The notes under the pieces were generated by a model. That model saw only the letters and a list, made by a program, of their open reading frames with translations. It searched no databases and had not been told where the DNA came from. 64,000 nt of DNA from Weeksellaceae bacterium (lineage in GTDB: Bacteria > Bacteroidota > Bacteroidia > Flavobacteriales > Weeksellaceae), in contig OX460916.1 of NCBI GenBank assembly GCA_949788275.1, positions 3,100,001 through 3,164,000 of the forward strand, written 5' to 3'. The position numbers and the translations under genes were made by a program. Numbering within the stretch: the stretch's first letter is position 1; every line of letters begins with the position of its first letter. Shown here piece by piece: positions 37,018-45,512 of the stretch.

Positions 37018-37623
37018 GTGAATTTAAATCAATTAAATCCGTATTTGCCGCTGAATAGCTGTGTTTTCATCGAAAAATGGCTAAAAGATTATTCTGTGAC
37101 CTTAATCATTACCCGAAGTCGCAAAACGAAATTAGGCGATTATCGCAAATTACGGCATTTAACGCGTCATCAGATCACCATTAACGGTGATTTAAATCCC
37201 TCTGCATTCTTTTTTGTCCTTACGCACGAAATTGCCCATATGATGGTGTATGCCCGTTATGAGTTTGGACAGGTTGCACCCCATGGTGTTGAATGGAAAA
37301 CAATTTTTGGGCAATTGTTGGTGGATTCTTGCGGTATTTACGCAGAAGATGTTCAACCTTTTATACTTCATCATGCTCAAAAACCCAAAGCAAGTGTTGG
37401 TGCCGACCCAAACATTGCAAGGTTTTTGATCGACGATTGCCCAAACCATAAAATGTATTTAGCTGACTTAGCGCTAGGCGAAGTTTTTGAATTGAATACA
37501 AAGCGCTTTGTAAAAGGTGAAAAAAGGAAATTAAGATATGTCTGTGTTGAGTTATCAACACAACGAAAATATTTAATTCATGCTACGGCATTTGTTGAAA
37601 AGAAAGAAAACTATGAAGAGTAA
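37018..37623 (+). CDS. SprT-like zinc-dependent domain protein
   Basis: About 201 residues. The zinc-protease motif is clear: LTHEIAHMMVYARYEFG (His 70 and 74, Glu 71 from the GTG start) followed by the third ligand in APHGVEWK (His 89). This is the SprT/Spartan-like arrangement, in which relatives cleave DNA-protein crosslinks, but the bacterial role is not settled. The C-terminal half is a beta-rich domain. The start is unclear: GTG 37018 was chosen, TTG 37009 is possible, and no ATG is available. It overlaps the manC start by 11 bp. Confidence 0.8.
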   Translation: MNLNQLNPYLPLNSCVFIEKWLKDYSVTLIITRSRKTKLGDYRKLRHLTRHQITINGDLNPSAFFFVLTHEIAHMMVYARYEFGQVAPHGVEWKTIFGQLLVDSCGIYAEDVQPFILHHAQKPKASVGADPNIARFLIDDCPNHKMYLADLALGEVFELNTKRFVKGEKRKLRYVCVELSTQRKYLIHATAFVEKKENYEE

Positions 37624-38695
37624 TAATTACGCGATTATCCTGGCCAGTGGTACAGGTGTTCGTTTATGGCCAATGAGTACAATAAAGAAACCGAAACAGT
37701 TTCATGATTTATTGGGAGTAGGGAAGACCTTTGTTCAATTAACCTATGAGCGTTTATTAAAAATTATTCCAGCCACCAATATTTATTTTACAACAACACC
37801 TGAATATATTCCATTGTTGAAAGAACAAATAAGTGAATTAACCGATGAGCATATCATTTGTGAACCCCGAATAATGAATACCGCTGCTTGTAATATGCTA
37901 GCAGCCATGACCATTTATAAAAAAGATCCCTTGGCGAAATTAATTATTTCTCCTTCAGATCATTTTATTATGAATGAGGATGAATTTAGAGATAAAATTA
38001 ATTTAGGGCTAGACAACGCCGATGACGATAAGTTGATTACGTTAGGGGTGGCCCCCACTAGACCCGATCCGAATTATAGTTATATCCAAATGATCGAGAA
38101 CCATACACCGATTAAAAAGGTGAAAACGTTTGTAGATAAACCCGATATTGAATTTGCAGAGTCTTTTTTGCAAAGTGGTGATTTTATCTGGAATTCGGGA
38201 ATTATGATTTGGTCTGCCAAGTCGATTTTAAAAGCTTTTGAAAAATTAACGCCAACGATGTTCGAGACGTTATATCAATATTTTGAATTGGATGAACAGA
38301 ATGATGAAACCTTGAAACCTATTTATACCACATTGGATGTCGCATCCATTAATAAAGCCATTTTAGAGCGTGCCGATAATGTGTATGTGATACCGACAAC
38401 CATCGGGTGGAGTGATATTGGAACCTGGGAATCGATTAATAAAGGCTATGAATTAGCCGATAATGGAAAAGATAAAGCGATGAATGTGGTAAAAGCAAAA
38501 CTTTTTAGAGGCTATGATGCCCATCATAACTTTATTCATTCAACCACCGATCGTGCGATTGTTGTCGATGGATTAGATAATTATATGGTGATCGATTCTC
38601 CCAATGGATTACTTATTTGCCCGAAAGGGAAAGCGCGCGAAATTAAAACCTATGTAAGCGATTTGAAATTAAATAAAGGGGAAAAATATTGTTAG
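37613..38695 (+). CDS. manC: Mannose-1-phosphate guanylyltransferase
   Basis: Makes GDP-mannose from GTP and mannose-1-phosphate for cell-surface sugars. 360 residues, the short form without an isomerase domain. Nucleotide motif at residues 10-20 reads LASGTGVRLWP, where the family usually has GGxGxRLWP (one Gly is Ser). Further landmarks are SPSDHFI near 117, the FVDKP motif near 170, and WNSGIMIW. The ATG at 37613 lies inside the SprT-like gene end, so the two are co-transcribed. Repeat copy C is 35 bp after the stop. Confidence 0.9.
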   Translation: MKSNNYAIILASGTGVRLWPMSTIKKPKQFHDLLGVGKTFVQLTYERLLKIIPATNIYFTTTPEYIPLLKEQISELTDEHIICEPRIMNTAACNMLAAMTIYKKDPLAKLIISPSDHFIMNEDEFRDKINLGLDNADDDKLITLGVAPTRPDPNYSYIQMIENHTPIKKVKTFVDKPDIEFAESFLQSGDFIWNSGIMIWSAKSILKAFEKLTPTMFETLYQYFELDEQNDETLKPIYTTLDVASINKAILERADNVYVIPTTIGWSDIGTWESINKGYELADNGKDKAMNVVKAKLFRGYDAHHNFIHSTTDRAIVVDGLDNYMVIDSPNGLLICPKGKAREIKTYVSDLKLNKGEKYC

Positions 38696-38730
38696 ACCGC
38701 CATTTTTCTTGGGTTATTTATTCAAGTGAT

Positions 38731-38841
38731 GCCGCGCCAGGGATAGCAGCGGCATCCTCTGCTGCCACCCGTTTGTTCTAATAGAAGCTTTATTAATGCA
38801 GCAGAGATATAGCGGATAGCCCGGCCTGAAAGGGGCGCCCT
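38731..38841 (-). repeat. Dispersed imperfect-palindrome repeat, copy C
   Basis: Reverse-orientation copy behind manC with no terminator between. Its inner stem is CTCTGCTGC against GCAGCAGAG: relative to copies A and E, both arms have changed at the matching position (T:A to C:G). The loop is unrelated to those of A and E and contains AAGCTTCTATTAGAAC. Left arm and outer arm (GGGCTATCCGC, GCTGCTATCCCTGGCGC) are well kept. Confidence 0.85.
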
Positions 38842-39061
38842 AGTCATATTAAGTCCACTTCGTGTGATGTGGTGAATAGTCTATGGAAGCTATATGGTTA
38901 ATGGAATGAATTGTTTTGCAACCTATTTATAGACGATTATACTGTTTTTTTAGTGGATTTTGCACGATTTTGATTAACTTATAGCGAGGTGTAAATTTCA
39001 ATGGAAAAAATAGACTATGGAATAATTATCGCTATAGATTCTATTAATCAACTTGATTCCT
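38842..39061. other. AT-rich region between repeat copy C and hflX
   Basis: About 220 bp with no coding frame. Together with copy C it makes a gene-free stretch of about 380 bp. The only signal seen is the -7 box next to hflX. Confidence 0.5.
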
Positions 39062-39069
39062 TATTTTTG
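39062..39069 (+). promoter_or_regulatory. Bacteroidota -7 box for hflX
   Basis: TATTTTTG matches TAnnTTTG and ends nine bases before the ATG. Confidence 0.5.
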
Positions 39070-39078
39070 TAGAATTAT

Positions 39079-40317
39079 ATGTTAGAAAAAAAAGAAGTAC
39101 ATTACGAGAAAGTCGTTTTAGTAGGCTTGATCACTCGTGAACAGTCTGAAGAAAAACTGACTGAATACATGGATGAGTTAGCGTTTTTAGCCGACACCGC
39201 AGGGGCAGTCGTTGATCAACGTTTTACCCAACGCTTGGATCGTCCAGATCCTAAGTTTTTTGTTGGAAGTGGAAAGTTGAACGAAATCTTAGCCTATGTG
39301 GTTGAGCATGATATAGACACCATTATTTTTGATGATGAATTGTCTCCATCTCAGTTAAAGAATATCGAGAAAGTTGTTGAACGTAAGATTATTGATCGTA
39401 CGCAATTGATTTTGGATATTTTTGCGCAACGCGCGCAAACTTCGTACGCTCGTACACAAGTCGAATTGGCACAATACCAATACTTATTGCCTCGCTTAAC
39501 GCGTATGTGGACCCACTTGGAACGCCAACGTGGTGGTATTGGAATGCGTGGACCTGGTGAAACAGAAATTGAAACAGATAGACGTATTATTCGCGACCGA
39601 ATTACCTTGTTAAAAGAAAAACTGAAAGGGATTGACCGCCAAATGGCAACTCAACGCACCAATCGTGGAGCATTAGTTCGTGTGGCTTTAGTTGGTTATA
39701 CCAATGTAGGTAAATCGACCTTGATGAATGTGTTAAGTAAATCGGATGTGTTTGCGGAAGATAAATTATTTGCCACGTTAGATACAACAGTTCGTAAGGT
39801 GGTTATTGGTAACTTACCTTTCTTGTTAACCGATACGGTAGGGTTTATTCGTAAGCTACCGACACAGTTAGTAGAATCGTTTAAATCGACTTTGGATGAG
39901 GTGAGAGAAGCCGATTTATTAATTCATGTGGTGGATATTTCACACAAGAGTTTTGAAGATCACGTGAATTCAGTGAACGAAATTTTAGCTGAAATTGAAG
40001 TGAAAGATAAACAAACCGTGATGGTTTTTAATAAAATTGATAATTTCTCTTATACGGAGAAAGATGCCGACGATTTAACCGAGAAAACATTTGAAAACTA
40101 TTCGTTAGAAGATTGGAAGCGCACGTGGATGGCCAAAACCGATCACCCAACGTTATTTATTTCAGCTACTGAAAAGGATAATTTAGAAGAGCTTCGGAAA
40201 GAGATTTATGAACAAGTGAAAATTATCCATACCGAGAGATTCCCGTACAATAATTTCTTGTTTGAATATTACGATGAGGAAATCGATGAAGAATCGGAAC
40301 CCCTTACAGAGGCTTAA
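39079..40317 (+). CDS. hflX: GTPase HflX
   Basis: Ribosome-associated GTPase that can split stalled 70S ribosomes. 412 residues. The N-terminal HflX domain contains the family's glycine-rich loop GGIGMRGPGETEIETDRR (about 154-171). The G domain follows: G1 GYTNVGKST (about 208-216), G3 DTVGFIRKLP (about 253-262) and G4 NKID. The C-terminal tail is acidic. A terminator follows. Confidence 0.96.
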   Translation: MLEKKEVHYEKVVLVGLITREQSEEKLTEYMDELAFLADTAGAVVDQRFTQRLDRPDPKFFVGSGKLNEILAYVVEHDIDTIIFDDELSPSQLKNIEKVVERKIIDRTQLILDIFAQRAQTSYARTQVELAQYQYLLPRLTRMWTHLERQRGGIGMRGPGETEIETDRRIIRDRITLLKEKLKGIDRQMATQRTNRGALVRVALVGYTNVGKSTLMNVLSKSDVFAEDKLFATLDTTVRKVVIGNLPFLLTDTVGFIRKLPTQLVESFKSTLDEVREADLLIHVVDISHKSFEDHVNSVNEILAEIEVKDKQTVMVFNKIDNFSYTEKDADDLTEKTFENYSLEDWKRTWMAKTDHPTLFISATEKDNLEELRKEIYEQVKIIHTERFPYNNFLFEYYDEEIDEESEPLTEA

Positions 40318-40332
40318 GGCCTAATAACTTCT

Positions 40333-40361
40333 AAAGGAACGATATAATCGTTCCTTTTTTT
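40333..40361 (+). terminator. Terminator of hflX
   Basis: AAAGGAACGAT and ATCGTTCCTTT form an 11-bp stem around three bases, followed by T. Confidence 0.9.
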
Positions 40362-40402
40362 ATTACCTTCGGTATAGAAACCGACTTCAATTTAAAAAAT
40401 CA

Positions 40403-41116
40403 ATGGCGCTATCAACCGACGTAAAAAATGCTTTATTGGCTTTGGCTGATCCTTCAAAGGCTAAAATTCTTCAACGATTCTTTAAAACAGGGAAAGGTGA
40501 ATACGCGGAAGGCGATATTTTTCTAGGAATTATAGTTCCTTTGCAAAGAGCAGTCGCTAAAGACTACGTTCAATTAGCGAGCTTAGATGATATCACCATT
40601 TTATTGAACGATGCTTACCATGAATGCAGATTAACGGCTGTGTTTATTTTGGTGCTTCAATATGAAAAATCAAAATCGTTTCACGAAAAAGAAAACATCG
40701 TATCTTTTTATTTAGATCACCTGCATGGAATTAATAATTGGGACCTAGTAGATAGTTCCGCCTATAAAATTCTTGGGCGCTTTTGCTATGAACAAAATGA
40801 TTCTGAAAGGATGGATGATTTATTGGCAACAGGTGATTTATGGAAAATAAGAATAGCGATTGTAGCTACATTGTATTGGACTAAAAAAGGATCAACTGAG
40901 CTTATACGTAAGTATGTGCTAGAAACGATTGCTCATCCACACGATTTAATTCACAAAGCCAATGGCTGGATGCTCCGTGAAATGGGAAAGGTAGATGAAC
41001 ACGCATTAATTGAGTTTTTAGATGTGTATGCCACTCATCTTCCACGCACCACTTTACGCTATGCCTTAGAAAGACTAGCTCCTACCGTTAAAAATTATTA
41101 TATGAAATTAACATGA
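40403..41116 (+). CDS. DNA alkylation repair protein (AlkD-like, HEAT-like repeats)
   Basis: 237 residues, all helical, matching the AlkC/AlkD DNA glycosylase family that removes alkylated bases. Landmarks are GIIVPLQRAVAKDY near residue 45, the NNWDLVDSSAYKILG segment near 112 with the conserved Trp-Asp, and HKANGWMLREMGK near 187. The Trp/Asp/Trp/Arg set suggests it is active. Single gene. Confidence 0.87.
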   Translation: MALSTDVKNALLALADPSKAKILQRFFKTGKGEYAEGDIFLGIIVPLQRAVAKDYVQLASLDDITILLNDAYHECRLTAVFILVLQYEKSKSFHEKENIVSFYLDHLHGINNWDLVDSSAYKILGRFCYEQNDSERMDDLLATGDLWKIRIAIVATLYWTKKGSTELIRKYVLETIAHPHDLIHKANGWMLREMGKVDEHALIEFLDVYATHLPRTTLRYALERLAPTVKNYYMKLT

Positions 41117-41180
41117 CGCATCAATAGGCTGAAGTTCTAAAAACTATTCCTTTTATAAGGAGGTTGCAAGACAATTGGCG

Positions 41181-41188
41181 TATTTTTG
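41181..41188 (+). promoter_or_regulatory. Bacteroidota -7 box for the M17 aminopeptidase gene
   Basis: TATTTTTG, 28 bp before the ATG. A TTG lies 14 bp upstream, shorter than the usual spacing. Confidence 0.45.
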
Positions 41189-41216
41189 AATAATAAAAGT
41201 AAATAACTTAAAAGAG

Positions 41217-42605
41217 ATGATTAAACTAGGAAAAGCGTATGCTTCAACAGATAATTTAATTTTATTAGTTGATAAAGCAACAAAAAAAGAATATACGGTT
41301 GATCAATGGATCAATCAACCCATCGAGGCCTTTATGAGCAACGAGGAGAAATTTGATTTTATTAAGTTGGGTACCCAAACTATTTTTTTAGTAGACGCCA
41401 ATCAAAATTTAGAAGCTTTACGGGTAGCGGGTCACAGCATTCGTGAGAAATTACCTGTAAAATCAACGGCAATATCACTTATTGGTGATGGGAAAGAGGC
41501 CTTGGCCTTGGCTGAAGGGTTAGAGTTGTCGAACTATCAATTTCTGAAATATTTTAAAGATGCCGATGATAAAGAATATGCCTTAGAGGATATATTTGTT
41601 ATTGGGCAAGTTACGGAAGCCGATATCAATGCATTAAATAATGTGATTAAAGCGGTTTACTGGGCGAGAGATATGGTGAATGAACCCACTTCTTACTTAA
41701 CGGCGACCCAATTAGGGAAAGAGTTAGAAGAATTAGGGAAAGAAGCCAATATTGAGGTGGAAGTCTTTAAAAAAGGAAAAATTGAAACCTTGAAAATGGG
41801 TGGATTAATTGCCGTGAATAGAGGATCTATTGAGCCACCAACGTTTACCGTGATGGAATATAAACCAGAAAATCCGAGCAACGAGAAACCACTTGTTTTA
41901 GTTGGTAAAGGGATTGTTTATGACACAGGGGGGTTAAGCCTAAAACCAACGGCTAATTCAATGGATGAAATGAAAAGTGATATGGGTGGTGCGGCTTGTA
42001 TGGCCGGTGCTATTTATGCAGCTGCCCTAAACAAGTCGAATAAACATATTATTGCTTTAATTCCTTCTACGGATAACCGCCCTGGGGAAAATGCTTATGC
42101 GCCTGGTGATGTAATTACAATGTACGACGGAACAACTGTTGAGGTATTGAATACCGATGCCGAAGGACGTATGGTGTTGGCCGATGCCATTGCTTACGCC
42201 AATCAATTCGATCCAGAATTAATTATTGATGCTGCTACATTAACGGGTGCTGCTTTAGTGGCCGTTGGTACGCGTGCTATTTGTTTAATGAGTACGGCTG
42301 ATGGAACAGTGAATGATGCATTGAAAGCTTCAGGACAAGAAGTCTACGAACGTTTGGTAGAATTACCTTTATGGGATGACTATAAAGAACAAATTAAATC
42401 GACCATCGCCGATTTAAAAAACATTGGTGGAAGCTATGCTGGAACAATTACCGCAGGGAAATTCTTAGAGCATTTTACGACCCATCCATTTGTGCATTTA
42501 GATATAGCAGGACCAGCTTACCACACAGCAAAAGAGAATTACAAAGGCTTAGGTGGATCAGGCGTAGGTGTTCGTCTATTAGCTGATTTTATTGCGAAGA
42601 ATTAA
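41217..42605 (+). CDS. M17 leucyl aminopeptidase family protein
   Basis: 462-residue cytosolic metallo-aminopeptidase. The catalytic C-terminal domain carries the metal-binding set: VGKGIVYDTGGLSLKP (about 225-240), KSDMGGAA (about 252-259) and the family signature NTDAEGRMVLADA (about 312-324). The N-terminal domain is divergent, as in other family members. Complete, with a strong terminator. Confidence 0.93.
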   Translation: MIKLGKAYASTDNLILLVDKATKKEYTVDQWINQPIEAFMSNEEKFDFIKLGTQTIFLVDANQNLEALRVAGHSIREKLPVKSTAISLIGDGKEALALAEGLELSNYQFLKYFKDADDKEYALEDIFVIGQVTEADINALNNVIKAVYWARDMVNEPTSYLTATQLGKELEELGKEANIEVEVFKKGKIETLKMGGLIAVNRGSIEPPTFTVMEYKPENPSNEKPLVLVGKGIVYDTGGLSLKPTANSMDEMKSDMGGAACMAGAIYAAALNKSNKHIIALIPSTDNRPGENAYAPGDVITMYDGTTVEVLNTDAEGRMVLADAIAYANQFDPELIIDAATLTGAALVAVGTRAICLMSTADGTVNDALKASGQEVYERLVELPLWDDYKEQIKSTIADLKNIGGSYAGTITAGKFLEHFTTHPFVHLDIAGPAYHTAKENYKGLGGSGVGVRLLADFIAKN

Positions 42606-42628
42606 CTCCTTTATACAATCATTTATTG

Positions 42629-42662
42629 AGGTCAAATTGTGAAAACAATTTGACCTTTTTTT
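42629..42662 (+). terminator. Terminator of the M17 aminopeptidase gene
   Basis: A 12-bp perfect stem, AGGTCAAATTGT with ACAATTTGACCT, and a GAAA loop, followed by T. Its position shows that the frame open before 42740 is not coding. Confidence 0.92.
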
Positions 42663-42739
42663 ATATAAAAATTAACAATACTCTACTAAAATGGTATAGA
42701 AATAATTCTTACATTCATCCCTTTATAAATCAATGTTCC

Positions 42740-44341
42740 ATGGACAAATCATATTTGCGTTCCCTAATTTTTCGTCACCTTGACGGAATCGTTATTTCGC
42801 CCGTTATTTCAGCTTTAGCTGAACGAGGGGTATTACATTTTATACTCGAAAAAAAACAAGTTAATATTGCCGATATTACCACTGAATTTTCGGTGAATGA
42901 AGGCTACTTAAATGTTGCTTTACGGACATTGGCTTCACAAAATATGCTAGAATACACTCTCGATTCTACATTGAATTCAGTGACTGTAGGTGTCAATAAA
43001 TATTCTGAACGAGCATTTACCAATTTCGATATCTATACCGATTTAGCGCACTTTTTAGCCCAAGATGAAATCTTGAATTCCCAGGAAATTACCGACGATT
43101 TTTGTAAGAAATGGTTGCGCTTATTCAACAAATACGAAAGTTATCTGCTATCGAGTAACGAGGCTGAGTTTAAAGATAAACCCTTGCATTTCCAAATCGC
43201 AAAACACATTGAAGGTGTGTTATTAGGACCACTAATTGTACGTTTGGGCATGAGTGGTTTATTCCACAAATATTTTATGGAAGCCTCGTTTAGTGCAGAG
43301 GAATTCCATAAAAACCCTCATTATTTTCACCAAGTCTTAGAACGATTAACCCAATTGAACTGGTTTGTTCGCCAAGGAAGTAATTTTCGTTTTACCGAAG
43401 ACGGTCTCTTTTTCGCCCGTCGAGCAACTGCCTATGGCGTTACCGTTTCTTATTTACCCATGTTTAGTCAACTAAATGATCTCTTGTTTGGTTCTCCCAA
43501 TAAGTTAAGAGAATTAAGCGATGGGGAAGACGAGCGCCATGTCAATAGAGAAATGAATGTGTGGGGTAGTGGTGGTGCCCACTCCACTTATTTTAAAGTT
43601 GTCGATGAGTTTATTATAACTATTTTTAATCGCCCCATAGAAGAACAACCCAAAGGCATTTTAGACATGGGGTGTGGAAACGGTGCTCTTTTAAATCACC
43701 TCTACGAAGTCATCGAACGACATACCCTTCGCGGAAAACATTTAGACGAACATCCGTTATTTTTAGTAGGAGCAGATTATAATCAGGCTGCCTTAAAAGT
43801 GACCCGCGCAAACCTTATAAAAAACGATGTTTGGGCTAAAGTAATTTGGGGTGATATTGGTGACCCCAATCGCCTTGCCAATGATCTTAAAAAAGATTAT
43901 GCCATTGATTTGTCCGACTTGCTAAATATCCGAACCTTTTTAGATCATAACCGAATTTGGGAAGATGTGAATCAGGTAAAAGCAAACCATACCGCACAAT
44001 CAACAGGGGCTTTTGCTTTTAGAGGACGCCGTTTACCTAACCAAGAAGTAGAAGAAAACCTACGCCTTCATTTACAGAAATGGACACCTTATGTCGAAAA
44101 ATTTGGTCTATTACTGATTGAGTTGCATACACTTTCACCGTCAATCACTGCGGCTAATTTAGGTAAAACTGCTGCAACCGCTTACGATGCAACCCATGGT
44201 TTTTCAGATCAATACATTCTCGAAGTCGATGTGTTTCTAAAACTTTGTCGAGATGCAGGCCTTGTATCCGACACGAGTTTATCAAAACAATTCCCACCCA
44301 ATCATTTAGCAACAGTGAGTATCAATCTGTTTAAAAAATAA
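42740..44341 (+). CDS. Large SAM-dependent methyltransferase with duplicated N-terminal module (AprA-related type?)
   Basis: 533 residues. A class I methyltransferase fold is clear from motif I GILDMGCGNGALL (about 306-318) and the acidic VGADYNQAALKV after it. The N-terminal half holds two similar helical modules (about 9-70 and 152-210), each shaped like a winged helix: HLDGIVISPVISALAERG against HIEGVLLGPLIVRLGMSG. It resembles methyltransferases named AprA-related, but the assignment is tentative and the substrate unknown. The start is ATG 42740; earlier in-frame codons overlap the preceding terminator. Single gene, convergent with the next. Confidence 0.7.
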   Translation: MDKSYLRSLIFRHLDGIVISPVISALAERGVLHFILEKKQVNIADITTEFSVNEGYLNVALRTLASQNMLEYTLDSTLNSVTVGVNKYSERAFTNFDIYTDLAHFLAQDEILNSQEITDDFCKKWLRLFNKYESYLLSSNEAEFKDKPLHFQIAKHIEGVLLGPLIVRLGMSGLFHKYFMEASFSAEEFHKNPHYFHQVLERLTQLNWFVRQGSNFRFTEDGLFFARRATAYGVTVSYLPMFSQLNDLLFGSPNKLRELSDGEDERHVNREMNVWGSGGAHSTYFKVVDEFIITIFNRPIEEQPKGILDMGCGNGALLNHLYEVIERHTLRGKHLDEHPLFLVGADYNQAALKVTRANLIKNDVWAKVIWGDIGDPNRLANDLKKDYAIDLSDLLNIRTFLDHNRIWEDVNQVKANHTAQSTGAFAFRGRRLPNQEVEENLRLHLQKWTPYVEKFGLLLIELHTLSPSITAANLGKTAATAYDATHGFSDQYILEVDVFLKLCRDAGLVSDTSLSKQFPPNHLATVSINLFKK

Positions 44342-44375
44342 AAAAAAGCTCAGTAATTTTGCTGAGCTTTTTTTG
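44341..44375. terminator. Bidirectional terminator after the methyltransferase gene
   Basis: AAAGCTCAG and CTGAGCTTT pair around TAATTTTG, with A and T runs on both sides; shared with the converging barrel gene. Confidence 0.88.
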
Positions 44376-44377
44376 TT

Positions 44378-45094
44378 TTAAAATGTATAGCCTATCGCTA
44401 AACCACCACGTATTCCATACCAATCTGTCGTTCCTTTTACGCGAATCTCTTTTCCTTCAACATCTACATCAATAGTATTGTGGTAAAAGTTTTTGGTAAT
44501 ATCTTTAACCGATTGTTCAATTTCGTGTTCAAATGGAGACAAATCATAAATGGAAGTACCTTTCAGATCAACATTCCCTTTTCCAACATGACCACCACCA
44601 ATCCACCAATCAATTACAAAATGGTTCCCAATCACCCATTTACTTCCCAAAAGTAGTCCCAAAGAATTTACACTTAAATGTCCATCTACATTTACTTGTG
44701 CGTCTTCCATATAATTCACATGCAAATCGGTTAAGTTGTAATAAGAATGCTTGTAATAAGGCGCAAAGTAAAAACCACTATTGCCTTTTTTACCTGTATA
44801 TAGCCTTACTTCGGCAATAAAACTATTTCCTTTCAACGCAACATGATCCAATACATCCATAAGGTTTTGGTCATTTTTCGCATCCACCAGACTCTTTATC
44901 GTACTTTTTAACGGTAAATCACCATTGGTGAGATGACTAAATTGTAGTGAAAGCCCAATTCCGCGAACAATTTCTCGTTCAAGACTTACATTCAAATTCC
45001 CTATTCCATAGGAAGGGAGATTCGTTGAAATGGTGTTTTTCTGTGCCAACATGCTGCTGCTGATAAAAATAGCAATTAATGTGTAAAATTTCAT
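44378..45094 (-). CDS. DUF3575-like outer-membrane barrel protein
   Basis: 238 residues with a signal peptide (MKFYTLIAIFISSSMLAQ) and short barrel strands: NLNVSLEREIVRGIGLSLQF, EVRLYTGKKGNSGFYFAPYY, LGLLLGSKWVIGNHFVIDWW and the final GLAIGYTF ending in Phe. This is the DUF3575-type pattern seen in many Bacteroidota. No function is known. It is a single gene with a shared terminator downstream. Confidence 0.75.
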   Translation of the reverse strand: MKFYTLIAIFISSSMLAQKNTISTNLPSYGIGNLNVSLEREIVRGIGLSLQFSHLTNGDLPLKSTIKSLVDAKNDQNLMDVLDHVALKGNSFIAEVRLYTGKKGNSGFYFAPYYKHSYYNLTDLHVNYMEDAQVNVDGHLSVNSLGLLLGSKWVIGNHFVIDWWIGGGHVGKGNVDLKGTSIYDLSPFEHEIEQSVKDITKNFYHNTIDVDVEGKEIRVKGTTDWYGIRGGLAIGYTF

Positions 45095-45206
45095 GTGTTT
45101 AAAGACTCTTAAGGTCTAAAGTTATTCATTTTCGTTCACCTATAAAGCGAAAAAATAAAACAATACTTGCATTTATTTTTAATCACAGAAATGCATGTTT
45201 TTCTTC

Positions 45207-45315
45207 TGGGCGGCCGCTACGCGCCGGGCTATTCGCTCTATCTTTGCTGCAAGAAATTTTCGGTTTATGGAAAACGAAGGTGGCAGCAAAGGATGCCGCT
45301 ACTATCCCTACCGCA
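45207..45315 (+). repeat. Dispersed imperfect-palindrome repeat, copy E
   Basis: Forward-orientation copy between two minus-strand genes. Inner stem CTTTGCTGC/GCAGCAAAG as in copy A; the loop shares CGGTTTATGG with copy A, so A and E are close relatives. The left hairpin has a different sequence (GGCCGC TAC GCGCC). The right arm ends GCTACTATCCCTACCGCAAA. Confidence 0.85.
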
Positions 45316-45462
45316 AATTTGGGTTGGTTGAAGCAGCGGGTTTTAGATGGAGAAAAGTCGCCAACAATCCCACCCATAGAATACTTTAACGCCTTAGTGT
45401 ATAGTGAGCCTAAGGAAGGCTTAACGCCGCAAAAATAATAAGAGAGCCCTCATCATGAAGCA
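45316..45462. other. Non-coding remainder of the 45095-45512 intergenic region
   Basis: The gene-free stretch of about 420 bp holds copy E, this featureless segment and the terminator at 45463-45489. Short frames running through copy E are not coding. Confidence 0.5.
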
Positions 45463-45489
45463 TAAAAAAAGGCTTGCAAATGCAAGCCT
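45463..45489 (-). terminator. Terminator of coiled-coil paralogue 2
   Basis: AGGCTTGCA and TGCAAGCCT pair around two bases, preceded by seven A that form the U tract on the minus strand. Confidence 0.85.
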
Positions 45490-45512
45490 CAGGTTATATA
45501 GGGTTAGACTAG

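Noticed and set aside
42626-42739. N-terminal extension of the methyltransferase frame
   Set aside because: It runs through the M17 gene terminator and its residues do not resemble the family; the ATG at 42740 was used.
45183-45438. Overlapping short frames on both strands through repeat copy E
   Set aside because: Three frames of about 64 codons overlap in the repeat; no ribosome site or family match, and the repeat itself explains the composition.
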